27,412 nt of DNA from JBBDMW01 sp040878005 (GCA_040878005.1 JBBDMW010000024.1:1-27412), one strand, 5' to 3'; positions 8,039 through 16,564 are shown, counted from the first letter of the stretch. The notes: generated by a model from the sequence alone, not told the origin. A program made the numbers and translations.

Positions 8039-9151
8039 TCAAAGTCCAAATCTGGCGGTTGAAAATTCCTGTGGCACAGGTGCTTTATCCGGGTCGCCAA
8101 GCACCAGCGCTGCGGCCATCTCTGCCATGACAGTGCTGAGAAGGACGCCTTTCTTGCCTGCTCCGCTGACGGCAAACAGGTTATCGGCGGTATCCAGGGG
8201 GCCGACAATTGGCACGCCATCGGCTGCGACCGGGCGCAGGCAGGCGGTTTGCTGCACGAGCTCAGCGTCTTTAAGTGACGGCGCATAGGCAAGCGCTCCG
8301 CTCAGGATGTGTTCCCTGCCTTCGTTGCGGGGACTTTCATCAAAGCCACGCTCCCACTCGTACGTGCCCACCCATACCAGGCCGTCAGGTTTGCGCCCCA
8401 CATTGCGGCCGTTCATGCCTACACGGTGGTGGAAGTCGTTGCCAGGCAAGCGCAATCGCAGTATCTCGCCCTTCATCGGCTTCAATGGCAATCGAGGCAG
8501 CGCATCTGTGCCCTCGCTGCTCCATGGCCCGGTTGCCAGCACCACGGCGCCGGCAGGAACAAGACCCCCATCCGATGTGAAGACGCCATCCGCTCTTCCG
8601 TGGTTGACGGATATACCGGTCACCTCGTCGCGGATGACCCTGCCATCATTCTTCTCGACCGCCCTGGCCAACGACAGGGTAAAGAGGTAGCTGTCCAACT
8701 CATAGTGCGATCGCTGCAGCAGTCCTCCGGCAAGGCCTGGCGCCAGGGCAGGTTCCATTGCGTAAAGGTCACGAGCGGAGATAACCTCTGCATCGAAGCC
8801 CTCTGACCGTTGCCACTCACAGTCCTTTTCAACGTCTGCGAGGCCCGTCTCGTCTGCTGCGAGGCTGATTGATTCCACCTGGCGCAGGCCGCTGTCGATG
8901 CCGGTCTCTTCCCTGAGCAACGTGTGCAGTTCCATGTGCCGTTCAAGGGCCCGGCGTGCCGGCTCCAGGACAGGCCCGGGAATGCCTGCACCCATGGTTG
9001 GATACAGGCCTCCCCATGAGAAGCCGGAGGCGTGCGAGCCTATACCGTCCCGCTCCACGATTGTGACTTTCGCACCGGCCTTTGCCAGTTCGTATGCAAC
9101 CGCACACCCGGCCACACCGCCGCCAACCACGACCACATCAGGACTGCTCAC
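8039..9151 (-). CDS. FAD-dependent oxidoreductase (DAO family)
   Basis: Flavoprotein of 370 aa of the D-amino acid oxidase/glycine oxidase/sarcosine oxidase family. The N-terminus carries the dinucleotide-binding GGGVAG (10-15) with Glu33 in IVERD binding the ADP-ribose. The ASGFSWGG stretch just after it is the usual FAD loop, and LATGPWS is the second conserved FAD contact. The C-terminal part has CLRPVAADGVPIVGP and then a glycine-rich loop, SGAGKKGVLL, where the family closes over the flavin. It probably oxidises a secondary or primary amine on a small acid; the substrate is unknown. The GTG at 9151 is preceded by GGAAG at a good distance. It lies downstream of the SMP-30 and HAD genes on the same strand (108-base gap) and may share their transcript. 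Confidence 0.9.
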   Translation of the reverse strand: MSSPDVVVVGGGVAGCAVAYELAKAGAKVTIVERDGIGSHASGFSWGGLYPTMGAGIPGPVLEPARRALERHMELHTLLREETGIDSGLRQVESISLAADETGLADVEKDCEWQRSEGFDAEVISARDLYAMEPALAPGLAGGLLQRSHYELDSYLFTLSLARAVEKNDGRVIRDEVTGISVNHGRADGVFTSDGGLVPAGAVVLATGPWSSEGTDALPRLPLKPMKGEILRLRLPGNDFHHRVGMNGRNVGRKPDGLVWVGTYEWERGFDESPRNEGREHILSGALAYAPSLKDAELVQQTACLRPVAADGVPIVGPLDTADNLFAVSGAGKKGVLLSTVMAEMAAALVLGDPDKAPVPQEFSTARFGL

Positions 9152-9259
9152 ATCAATCTTCCTGTTTGAGGCTCTTCCCAGGAGCCGCTTATACGCCCGC
9201 TCTTGCGCAGATGCACATTTTCATACGGAGCGAAGGCCAAACGACAAAAGTCAGAATCG

Positions 9260-9871
9260 TCAGCAGGGCAGAACGCCGAGTTCCGACAGGTCATCCTCAA
9301 GCTGTGCAAGGCCCGTGTACCGGACTGCTGTGATACCTGCGAGTCGTGCTCCGTCCACGTTGTCTTGACGGTCGTCTATGAACAGTATTCTTCCAGGAGC
9401 AACGCACGCTTCTCTCGCCAGGGTCTCGTATATGCGACGGTCCGGCTTCATCGCTCCCACAAGGTAAGACACTATCGCCGGATCAAAGCGGTTCCCGAAA
9501 GGCAAACGGCCTCTTTCCAGGTTCCAGTGCGGCGCAGCGGTGTTGCTGCACAACGCAAGGCGGTAGCTGGCCGCCAGTCTGTCGATCAGCGGGAATATGG
9601 CCTGGTTGGGCGTCAGGACTGATTCGTAGACGCTCCGGAACTGTTCCAGTGTCATTTGAAGCTTGAGCGAGTCTATGGCCCGCAACGCGTGGTCTTCCCA
9701 GGATTCCGCGCCAGCTTCGAAGACAGCCTTGCGCTCCGGCGAGAATACGGCCTCGAATACTTCTGCCTCTGCGCGGCCGCACATTTCGGCCAATTGAAGA
9801 GTCGCCGGCTGCTCGTCCACCATCGACAGGACATTGCCAAGGTCCAGGGCTATAAGGTCAAAACGCCGCAA
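9260..9871 (-). CDS. HAD-superfamily hydrolase (phosphatase-like)
   Basis: Cytoplasmic HAD hydrolase of 203 aa. Motif I is DLGNV with nucleophile Asp10; the usual second Asp is replaced by Gly12, a form also found in the YihX-type sugar phosphatase subgroup. Motif II is Ser109 in LCSNT, motif III Lys142 in GAMKPD, and motif IV FIDDRQDN (Asp166, Asp167). The helical cap sits between motifs I and II (about residues 20-100), as in subclass IA. It likely removes phosphate from a small sugar or organic phosphate, or is a haloacid-dehalogenase-like enzyme; substrate unknown. The TTG start at 9871 comes three bases after the stop of the SMP-30 gene, which suggests translational coupling and a shared pathway. 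Confidence 0.88.
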   Translation of the reverse strand: MRRFDLIALDLGNVLSMVDEQPATLQLAEMCGRAEAEVFEAVFSPERKAVFEAGAESWEDHALRAIDSLKLQMTLEQFRSVYESVLTPNQAIFPLIDRLAASYRLALCSNTAAPHWNLERGRLPFGNRFDPAIVSYLVGAMKPDRRIYETLAREACVAPGRILFIDDRQDNVDGARLAGITAVRYTGLAQLEDDLSELGVLPC

Positions 9872-9874
9872 ATG

Positions 9875-10744
9875 CTATGCCTGGCCTAATCCTGGCGTCT
9901 TGACCCGCAGGCGGTAGACCGATGTCCTCGCGGTGACGTACATGGTGCGCCGGTCGACGTCGCCCCAGGCCAGGTTGGCGGGCAGTTCCGGCAGTTCAAT
10001 GATCCCAACGCGCGTGCCGTCAGGCTCCCACACCCACACGCCGCCCGGCCCTGTTGAGAATATCCGGCCAGCCTCGTCCACTTTCAGGCCGTCAGGCACA
10101 CCATCTGCCTCGCCCTGCGGGCCATATGGCATCTCGTCGAACACCTCGCTGTCTGTGAGTGTGCCGTTTTCACGGACCCGGTAAACATGCAGGTGCGGGT
10201 TCGGACGGCTGTTGGATACATAGAGGACACTCTCGTCAGGCGAGAATGCGATTCCATTGGGGTGGTTCATGTCCATGGCCACTGGAATCAGCCAGCCTTC
10301 AGGCTCAACGCGCCAGATGCTCGAATGGCCCAGGTCTCGCTCCCCCATCGGCAGTTTCTTGTCCGGGTCCGTGAAATAGAGGGCTCCGTCAGACTTGCGG
10401 ACAACGTCGTTGCAGCGGTTCAGGCGGACGCCCTTATACGAATCTGCGACCACAGACAGGTTGCCGTCCTTGTCCATGCGTACAACGCGGCGTGCGTCCT
10501 GTTCGCAAATGACCACGCCGCCTTCGCTGTCGAACGTTGCGCCGTTTGCTCCGCCGCTGTTCTGGCGGATGACGTGCTTCTCCGCAGGGCTGCCGGGGTG
10601 GACGCGGTAGTGGACCCGGGCATCCACATCCGAGACGTAGAGGAACCCCGCAGGGTCCCACAGGGGGCCTTCAGTGAACTCGAAGCCAGTCGCAACAAGC
10701 TCCGGTTGGCCCGGTTCCAGGATATCGGTCAGGGTTGCAGCCAA
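9875..10744 (-). CDS. SMP-30/gluconolactonase/LRE family protein
   Basis: Six-bladed beta-propeller of 289 aa, probably a metal-dependent lactonase that opens a sugar-acid lactone. The metal and active-site residues expected of SMP-30 are visible: Glu25 in FTEGPLWD, Asn at LNRCND (Asn109/Asn112), Asn163 in HPNGIAFSP and Asp218 in GVPDGLKVD. Propeller repeats appear as recurring LYVSD, LYFTDP, LYVSNS and MYVTAR strands. No signal peptide, so it is likely cytoplasmic. The start is TTG at 10744 with GGAGG seven bases upstream, which is a convincing initiation site. It leads a minus-strand run with the HAD gene (three-base gap) and the FAD oxidoreductase gene; a lactonase fits a sugar-acid route. 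Confidence 0.92.
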   Translation of the reverse strand: MAATLTDILEPGQPELVATGFEFTEGPLWDPAGFLYVSDVDARVHYRVHPGSPAEKHVIRQNSGGANGATFDSEGGVVICEQDARRVVRMDKDGNLSVVADSYKGVRLNRCNDVVRKSDGALYFTDPDKKLPMGERDLGHSSIWRVEPEGWLIPVAMDMNHPNGIAFSPDESVLYVSNSRPNPHLHVYRVRENGTLTDSEVFDEMPYGPQGEADGVPDGLKVDEAGRIFSTGPGGVWVWEPDGTRVGIIELPELPANLAWGDVDRRTMYVTARTSVYRLRVKTPGLGQA

Positions 10745-10855
10745 TAAGGTTCCTCCAGTGTGTGCGAACCGAAGCTACCCGTAGAAGGAGCCCGGTGTCA
10801 ACTTGGAAGCGGGCCTTGATGAGTGCCGCAAACCCGGCCGCGTCCCGCCGCTTGC

Positions 10856-10888
10856 GTGATTTCCTACAGATAACGGTGCGGAAATCAC
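10856..10888. promoter_or_regulatory. perfect 9-bp inverted repeat, candidate operator
   Basis: Arms GTGATTTCC (10856-10864) and GGAAATCAC (10880-10888) are exact reverse complements separated by 15 bases. It sits in the 275-base region between the divergent SMP-30 and response regulator genes. The spacing fits a dimeric regulator or a hairpin; no regulator of an obvious matching type is adjacent except the response regulator itself. Confidence 0.45.
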
Positions 10889-11019
10889 TCAGGGCACGAC
10901 GTGATGAGCCTGTTTCCGCTCGCGGGCGAGACGGCGTTTACTGGATGTGCGGCCCGGCACGTGATGCGCTTTGCATTCCTCCACACCGGCCGTTAAGTAC
11001 AGTGAGATGACTGCTCCGA

Positions 11020-11712
11020 ATGCCTGGCGACAAGATTCTAATAGTGGAAGATTCAACCGATGTGCGGGAGGGACTGACGATAGCCCTGCAATCAGTGGGC
11101 TATGTCGTCGAGGGTGTGGGTGATGGCCGGAAGGCGCTGCGCGCGTTTTATGAATACCAGCCTGCGCTGGTGATGCTGGACCTGGGACTGCCTGGCCTTA
11201 GCGGCCTGGAGGTTTGCCAGCGTCTACGGGCAATGTCGAACGCACCAATCATTGTCCTGAGCGGTATGGATGGTGAGCCAAAGAAAATAGAGGCGCTGGA
11301 AGCCGGCGCTGATGATTACGTTGTCAAAGGCGCAGGATGGGGCGAGTTGATAGCGCGCGTCCAGGCCAATATTCGGCGGGCCAGGGACCAGGATGCCGTG
11401 CATGTGCAGGATTCCTACAGGGATGCCCGCCTGGCAGTGGACTTTGCAGCCCGCACGGTCGAACTGGATGAGCGGCAGGTGGAACTGACTCCGATCGAGT
11501 ACCAGCTCCTGTGCACGCTCATAAAGAGCAAGGGCCAGCCAGTTCCCGCAGAGAAGCTGCTCCACAGCGTATGGGGGCGTACTTATGAGACAGAGAACCT
11601 GGTCAAATGGCACATGTCCAGGCTCAGGAAGAAGCTTTACGGTGACTCTGAAGGGATGATTGTGACGCGCCGGGGCTTCGGATACGTCTACGTTGAAGGA
11701 AAGGCTGCCTGA
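11020..11712 (+). CDS. OmpR/PhoB-type response regulator
   Basis: Two-component response regulator of 230 aa. The receiver domain (about 5-118) has the acidic pair Glu10/Asp11, phosphoacceptor Asp54 in MLDLGLPG, Ser81 in VLSGMDG and Lys103 in YVVKGA, so it is complete. The C-terminal winged-helix DNA-binding domain (about 135-226) shows the family pattern LTPIEYQLLCTLI, a central AEKLLHSVWG, the recognition-helix region VKWHMSRLRKKL and the final RRGFGYVY wing. It should bind DNA as a dimer once phosphorylated. No kinase is adjacent; the histidine kinase at 1209 is a possible but unproven partner. It is followed after 22 bases by a coiled-coil protein gene, a likely shared transcript. Confidence 0.94.
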   Translation: MPGDKILIVEDSTDVREGLTIALQSVGYVVEGVGDGRKALRAFYEYQPALVMLDLGLPGLSGLEVCQRLRAMSNAPIIVLSGMDGEPKKIEALEAGADDYVVKGAGWGELIARVQANIRRARDQDAVHVQDSYRDARLAVDFAARTVELDERQVELTPIEYQLLCTLIKSKGQPVPAEKLLHSVWGRTYETENLVKWHMSRLRKKLYGDSEGMIVTRRGFGYVYVEGKAA

Positions 11713-11734
11713 ACAAGCACGACAGGTGAATCAG

Positions 11735-12367
11735 ATGACTGATGAACGCGTAACGGAACTACTCCAGCATGCGGATGAAACCGATGAACACGGCAACCCC
11801 ACCCGCCGGGCGCAGGTCGCCGCGTTGACCAGGCCGCACCTGGCGGAGATCGAGAAAATCAAGGGCAAGCTGGCTGAATCTTCAGCGGAGACACTAAAGC
11901 TGGAAGCTGAGGAAACATCATTCGCAGAAAGGCTCGCGGACGAATCAGGCCGCACAACTGACCTCGTGCACGAGGCCCAGGACGAGATGATCCGGACAGT
12001 GTTGTCCGAGCCTGCAGGCGAATCAGCGGCTGAGCCGCCACGGGACAGGGATGGGCGGCAGTCGGTACGCGAATTCGAACGCAAATTGGCAGAAGATCAC
12101 CAGCGCCTCGACAGCATAAGGACTCGACTGAGAGATAAGCGCAAAGAGGTGGACAGGACGCGGGAATTGATGACCCGTAGGCTGAACATCCTCAACTCGC
12201 TCATAGACAGCGTTGACAGCGTTTCCGGCCAGGACAATACAAGTACTGCCGCAGCGGATGCTCAGCCACCTGCCGCACGCGGTCATGCCAGGCGTCCGGC
12301 AGTGAGCCCGGGCCATCCATCGCGGAGGCCGCGCCGGGTGCGCGTGGTGCGTAGACGAGCCAGCTAG
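11735..12367 (+). CDS. coiled-coil protein with basic tail, unknown function
   Basis: Not recognised. The ATG at 11735 is chosen because AGGTGA lies just upstream; an earlier start at 11693 would overlap the response regulator. The 210-aa product has a helical, charge-rich region with coiled-coil character (about 33-90), a Pro/Asp/Arg break (about 92-108), a second coiled coil (about 110-165), and an Arg/Pro-rich C-terminus (180-210) with repeated Arg clusters that could contact nucleic acid or membrane phospholipid. No membrane segment, no signal peptide and no catalytic motif. It follows the response regulator by 22 bases and so is probably its co-transcribed partner or adaptor; this role is inferred from position only. 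Confidence 0.75.
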   Translation: MTDERVTELLQHADETDEHGNPTRRAQVAALTRPHLAEIEKIKGKLAESSAETLKLEAEETSFAERLADESGRTTDLVHEAQDEMIRTVLSEPAGESAAEPPRDRDGRQSVREFERKLAEDHQRLDSIRTRLRDKRKEVDRTRELMTRRLNILNSLIDSVDSVSGQDNTSTAAADAQPPAARGHARRPAVSPGHPSRRPRRVRVVRRRAS

Positions 12368-12610
12368 AGATCTGACTCCCGGCCTGCGGCCAGTGTGCGC
12401 CGATTGCGTCGCTTACACCACGCCTGTTTGCGCATGATGATGCGCGGCGAGCGTTCATGCTCCTCTTCCCCGTACGTGTAACCCGGAACCACCCACTTGC
12501 CATGGGCTGATAGCCCTCATGCGTGATGTCATGCCCTCTTGAGGTGGCTACGGTGTGGGCCTTCAATGCCTTCCGTGCAACTGTTCAAGTTGCACCAGAG
12601 GGGGGAACAG

Positions 12611-13690
12611 ATGTTTAAGAAATTCCTGGCGCCGCTTGATGGGTCCGAGAACTCAGAGCGCATCACTGGCGAAGTGGCCGCTCTGGCTAAGAGCCTTGGG
12701 TCCGAGGTTGTCCTGCTCGCAGTGGTGGACCCTGATGAAACCGGAGATTTCGCCGGGATCAAGAGCGAAGTCGCGGATCGCCCGTCAGACCCCGGTGGGA
12801 TAGGCAGCAGAGAGGTCGCACCGCTAGTAGAGCCTGAGTTATCTGCAGTGGCGGGTCCAGTGGCCCGCGGCATGCCGGCCGGCACAGCGCCGCCCGGTCC
12901 CAACGTGAACCGGCAACAGATAGTCGAGCGGGCCGTTGAACAGGCCCGGCGCTACCTCGCTCGCTGCGCCGACCGGTTCAAGCGACACGATGTGAAGGTG
13001 ACCACGAGCGTCGCTGTTGGCAAACCCAGTGATGAGATCCTGGCCGAGGCGAAGCGCCAGGAAGCAGATGTGCTGGCGCTGGCCACCAGCCGGTCGTCCT
13101 CGCTCGCCCGCGGGGTCCTGGGCAGCGTAACCGACCGCGTGCTGAGGGAGAGCGAACTGCCGACCCTGGTGATGCGCCCAGACACTGATGCCAGGGACCC
13201 CTCGGGAACGGATGCTTCGGGTCCACGGACTGTCATCGTGCCATTGGACGGTTCTGAGCAGAGCGAAATTGCCGCTCCTGTCGGCATTGCCCTGGCGAAG
13301 GCGACCGGCGCAAACCTCGTGTTCTTGCATGCCACTGGGTTCGCTACGGGACCTACCGCCAGTTGGCCTGCCAGCTACCAGGCCTTCGAATACGCCCGCG
13401 GCGTTGAAGAGGAGGGCACTGGTGCGGAGGCTCGTCGGTACCTGGCCCCGTTTGTAGATCAGGCCAGGGCTGACGGAGTCAACGCAGAGCCCGTCGCATA
13501 CTCTGGAGGCGCAGCCTCAAGGATCATCGACGCGACAAATGAGCTTCCCGGGTCGATGGTCGTAATGAGCACACGAGGCAGGTCCGGCATCCAGCGCTGG
13601 CTTCTTGGCAGCGTGACAGACAAGGTGATCAGGTCTTCTGGCCGTCCCGTGCTGGTCCTGCCTCCCGCCTACGCAAATAAACAGCAGTAG
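12611..13690 (+). CDS. tandem universal stress protein (UspA family)
   Basis: Cytoplasmic protein of 359 aa with two Usp domains. Domain 1 covers about 1-190 and contains a long insertion (about 45-105) rich in Pro, Gly and Glu; domain 2 covers about 206-351. Both begin with the typical beta-1 'PLDGSE' signature (8-13 and 211-216). The ATP-binding loop pattern G-x2-G-x9-G-S is intact in domain 2 (TRGRSGIQRW followed by LLGSVTDK), but in domain 1 the first glycines are replaced (TSRSSSLARGVLGSVTD), so only domain 2 clearly fits the nucleotide-binding type. The ATG at 12611 follows a purine-rich GAGGGGGGAACAG; a longer in-frame start at 12539 adds non-conserved residues. Usp proteins are linked to stress and starvation survival. 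Confidence 0.92.
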   Translation: MFKKFLAPLDGSENSERITGEVAALAKSLGSEVVLLAVVDPDETGDFAGIKSEVADRPSDPGGIGSREVAPLVEPELSAVAGPVARGMPAGTAPPGPNVNRQQIVERAVEQARRYLARCADRFKRHDVKVTTSVAVGKPSDEILAEAKRQEADVLALATSRSSSLARGVLGSVTDRVLRESELPTLVMRPDTDARDPSGTDASGPRTVIVPLDGSEQSEIAAPVGIALAKATGANLVFLHATGFATGPTASWPASYQAFEYARGVEEEGTGAEARRYLAPFVDQARADGVNAEPVAYSGGAASRIIDATNELPGSMVVMSTRGRSGIQRWLLGSVTDKVIRSSGRPVLVLPPAYANKQQ

Positions 13691-13748
13691 CCAGTTTCCG
13701 TATGGTCTGTATCAGATCATTGGACCGGCTATGACAGGAAATGTGCTT

Positions 13749-14072
13749 ATGGAACGGGAAGTATTCAGGGATGCCCGTCCCCAGGTCCACGTCACGAACC
13801 CGGATGATCCTGAGGAAGGACGCTGCTTCGTGTGGGCCAAGGGACGCTGGTATGAACGGGTCGAAGGTCAGACGGGCGCTGTGGAGTTTCCGTACCTTGC
13901 CGACTCCGACCAGGACCTGCGGGAAGTGCTGATCGGCACGGATGCCTATGACGAGAAGGTTGAACTGGACGATGACTTTGCATCCGAGGTCAGGCGGGAG
14001 TTCATGGAACAGACGCCGCTGTATCCGGAAGCGCCTGAACTCTCCCAGGAGTATCGCACGGACGACGAATAA
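13749..14072 (+). CDS. small acidic protein of unknown function
   Basis: Not recognised. The suggested start is ATG at 13749, preceded by AGGA at 13736-13739; an ATG at 13731 in the same frame is possible and adds six residues. The product of about 107 aa is strongly acidic with many Asp and Glu, contains a compact aromatic core (CFVWAKGRWYERV, about 26-38) and ends with an acidic tail YRTDDE. No signal peptide or membrane segment. It follows the universal stress protein gene by 58 bases on the same strand, so it may belong to the same stress-related unit. Confidence 0.68.
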   Translation: MEREVFRDARPQVHVTNPDDPEEGRCFVWAKGRWYERVEGQTGAVEFPYLADSDQDLREVLIGTDAYDEKVELDDDFASEVRREFMEQTPLYPEAPELSQEYRTDDE

Positions 14073-14094
14073 GCCGTGATCGGCGCCAGTCGCT

Positions 14095-14967
14095 TTAGAA
14101 CCGCACCGCTATCAGCGCGAGTCCGCAGACCACCATCACCGTTGACGTCAATTTGAGAATGACCTCCCCGCGCGTGAGGTTCTCTGCCAGCAGCCAGCTT
14201 GCCTTCCATGCCAGTAGCAGGCTGAACATAAATACAAAGAGCGGCCTCGTCCCCAGCACAGCCGATGCCAGCGAAACCGGGCCGTTCGCAACTGCAAAGA
14301 TCAGCAGTATGTTGCCAAGCCCGGCCCCTATGGTCTCCGCTCCCACCAGCGGGGCAGCCCGGTGGGGAACCTTCAGGTACGTAATCAAGTCCCTGATGAC
14401 ATTCGGTCGTAGTCCCGGGAGGCCCAGCACCAGGAACAGGCCGACGCTTCGCAGCGCTACCACGTCCCAGAACGACACATCGTCAGTGACCGTCTTCAGC
14501 ACCAGTTGAGAGCCCGCCGCCAGCCCTGCGCCCACCAGCAGGAATGGGAACCCCGCCCTGAACCGGAACCCTCGCCCCGCCTCCGCCGGGTTCATGGAGA
14601 CCAATGCTGCCCCGCCAACGGTCAGCAGCACCGCCATCCAGTTCACCAAGCCAAGCTGCTCATCCAGCAGGAAAACCGCGGCCACGGCTACAAAGATCGG
14701 GTAGCTCTGGAAGACCGGTATGACACGCGACACTTCATCGCGGCTCAGCATCCAGAACATGAATACGAGCCCCGCTCCCCAGAGAGCGCCGGAACTCACA
14801 GTCTGGAGGACCGTCAGGGCGGGCAGCGAAGGGACGCCGGTGAACGCAAAGATGCCAACCGCATACGCCAGCGCACCCAGCCCGGCGAACAGCCGGAATG
14901 ATGTCAGCCGGAGGTTGAAGCGGGATAGGACCACCTTGTCGGCAATGCTCACGCCGGCAAAGAGCAT
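14095..14967 (-). CDS. EamA/DMT-superfamily transporter
   Basis: Inner-membrane carrier of the drug/metabolite transporter superfamily, with an internal duplication of two EamA units (about 1-127 and 140-290 as called here) and roughly nine hydrophobic segments. The likely job is export or uptake of a small metabolite; the substrate is unknown. The called ATG at 14967 removes most of the first membrane helix. The same frame continues upstream with IDWIAAALGSTM, the usual first helix of this family, to an ATT codon at 15000 that has GGAG (15012-15009) eight bases before it. No ATG, GTG or TTG lies in frame before a TGA. The true start is therefore probably ATT at 15000, or there is a sequence or assembly error here. 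Confidence 0.87.
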   Translation of the reverse strand: MLFAGVSIADKVVLSRFNLRLTSFRLFAGLGALAYAVGIFAFTGVPSLPALTVLQTVSSGALWGAGLVFMFWMLSRDEVSRVIPVFQSYPIFVAVAAVFLLDEQLGLVNWMAVLLTVGGAALVSMNPAEAGRGFRFRAGFPFLLVGAGLAAGSQLVLKTVTDDVSFWDVVALRSVGLFLVLGLPGLRPNVIRDLITYLKVPHRAAPLVGAETIGAGLGNILLIFAVANGPVSLASAVLGTRPLFVFMFSLLLAWKASWLLAENLTRGEVILKLTSTVMVVCGLALIAVRF

Positions 14968-15155
14968 GGTGCTGCCAAGCGCAGCCGCTATCCAGTCAAT
15001 CGCTTCATCTCCACGGCTCGTTCAGTTGGCGTGATTCATGGTGTACCGGGAACGCTAGCTTCCGGAGGTCTCATAGCGCGCAACGCCAGCCCCTGCCATC
15101 GCGAAAGAAGTCGCGGACACCAGGGTGGTCGCATGGCCACAATCGACCGGATAAT

Positions 15156-15788
15156 TCAGCCGGTGACGTAGTCCACAGCATTCAGCACCAGCCGCTGGAA
15201 CGACGGGTTCAACTGGCTTACACCGGCGTGGCCAAGGGCGATATTCGCCACCTTTCCACTGCCATAGCTCGTGGTCCACCCCAGCGGCCGCTCTTCATCT
15301 TCCACAGGGGCGCCAAGGAACACATCTATTCCCGGCTGGATATCGAGGCCGCAGTAGCACTCGTCGTCAGTTTCAAAGTCCTCCACACCCTTTGCCACCG
15401 GGTGATCGGGATTCCTTACGAACACCTTCATGCGGCCAAACGGCGGGTGCCAGCTCGATCCCGACACCCATCCGCCGCCGGTCAGCTTCTTCATTTCCGG
15501 CCAGTCAGGGCAGGAGTCCGGGGATATGTGTAGGGATACCAGGCCGCCGCCGTTTTCGACGAAGGACCTCAGCCCCTCGCGCTGGCCATCGGTGAAGTTG
15601 TTCCCTTCCGTGTCCCTGCGGCGCGTATTCAGCACTATCGCGTCGTGTTCGCTCACATCGTCGCTGGCCAGTTCAACCGCGGTCTCCGTGACTGACACCG
15701 TATGCCCGGCGTCCCGCAGGAACTTCGTCAGCACCGGAGTAGTCTCATGGTAGGGGTGGTTTCCGCCGGTTATTAGCAGAAGATTCAT
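15156..15788 (-). CDS. ThuA-like domain protein
   Basis: Cytoplasmic protein of about 210 aa in the ThuA family, which has a class I glutamine amidotransferase-like fold and is associated with sugar or trehalose utilisation loci. Visible family features are the N-terminal ITGGNHPYHET, the central FVENGGGLVSLHI loop, WHPPFGRMKV, and a C-terminal segment with LGWTTSYGSGKVANIALGH. The catalytic role of this family is not firmly established. GTG at 15791 and ATG at 15788 are adjacent; ATG is preferred because GAGGAG lies at a better distance. It sits between the Nudix gene and the EamA gene on the same strand, so the three may form a loose cluster. Confidence 0.85.
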   Translation of the reverse strand: MNLLLITGGNHPYHETTPVLTKFLRDAGHTVSVTETAVELASDDVSEHDAIVLNTRRRDTEGNNFTDGQREGLRSFVENGGGLVSLHISPDSCPDWPEMKKLTGGGWVSGSSWHPPFGRMKVFVRNPDHPVAKGVEDFETDDECYCGLDIQPGIDVFLGAPVEDEERPLGWTTSYGSGKVANIALGHAGVSQLNPSFQRLVLNAVDYVTG

Positions 15789-15853
15789 CACAGGCTCCTC
15801 TCTGGAAATGTCTTGTCTCGCATGCCGTCAACGCAGGAGCGCCCCGCGTTGCA

Positions 15854-16285
15854 TCAGCCTCTCGCTCCAACCTCATCATTGAGGTTCATGGCCTTCGCCA
15901 GCACTAGCTTTTCAGACCCGTAACTCAGGAGGCGATGTGCCTCGCCGGGCCTCAGCCACTGCAGTTCATCAACCTCATGGTTACTCTGAAACGGTGTCTC
16001 GTTTTCATGGTTCATCCGGAAATAGACCACCAGCTTCGGGGCTTTGCCAACGTAGTAGCTCACTACTTCCACGAATCCCGTGATGCGGGCTTCCACCCCG
16101 GTCTCCTCCAGCACCTCACGTGTTGCCGCCTGCTCAAAGCTTTCCCCTGCCTCCAACTTGCCCTTAGGCAGCGTGAAGTCGCCGTACTTGGGCCGGTGAA
16201 TCACGGCGACTTCGGAGCCATCAGGCCCTTTCCGGAGCACAACTCCGCCAGCCGCGCAAATCAGTCCTGGGAATTCTTGGTCCAC
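15854..16285 (-). CDS. Nudix hydrolase
   Basis: Small cytoplasmic pyrophosphohydrolase of 143 aa. The full Nudix box is present: Gly42, Glu48, Arg56-Glu57, Glu60-Glu61 and Gly63 in the order G-x5-E-x7-RE-U-x-EE-x-G-U. The preceding VIHRPKYGDFTLPKGKLE is typical of Ap4A hydrolase/MutT-like members that act on diadenosine polyphosphates or damaged nucleotides; exact substrate unknown. The start is GTG at 16285 with only a weak GAAAGA upstream. It is 65 bases before the ThuA-like gene on the same strand and divergent from the enolase-superfamily gene at 16565. Confidence 0.92.
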   Translation of the reverse strand: MDQEFPGLICAAGGVVLRKGPDGSEVAVIHRPKYGDFTLPKGKLEAGESFEQAATREVLEETGVEARITGFVEVVSYYVGKAPKLVVYFRMNHENETPFQSNHEVDELQWLRPGEAHRLLSYGSEKLVLAKAMNLNDEVGARG

Positions 16286-16564
16286 GATTCGTCTTTCAGT
16301 CGCTCAATGTCTCTGGTCAAAGGTTAGCCAATGCTTGCCAGCCCCGTTCATAAGCGTACCCGCCATTCAGGAACCGCACCGCAGTCCCACCTTCATCACG
16401 CTCAATCGGCCTACCGCAGTCAATCCGGCCGCTAGCTTAGAGTGCTGGGCGCAACTCCTCAACCCGCGGCTCTCGTCGAAGTACCCAGTGGTGGCGCGCG
16501 TTGCCCGAATGACGCTATGCTCTGCCTCGCCACCATAGCCGGGATGTCCGGCGGAGGATCGAAC

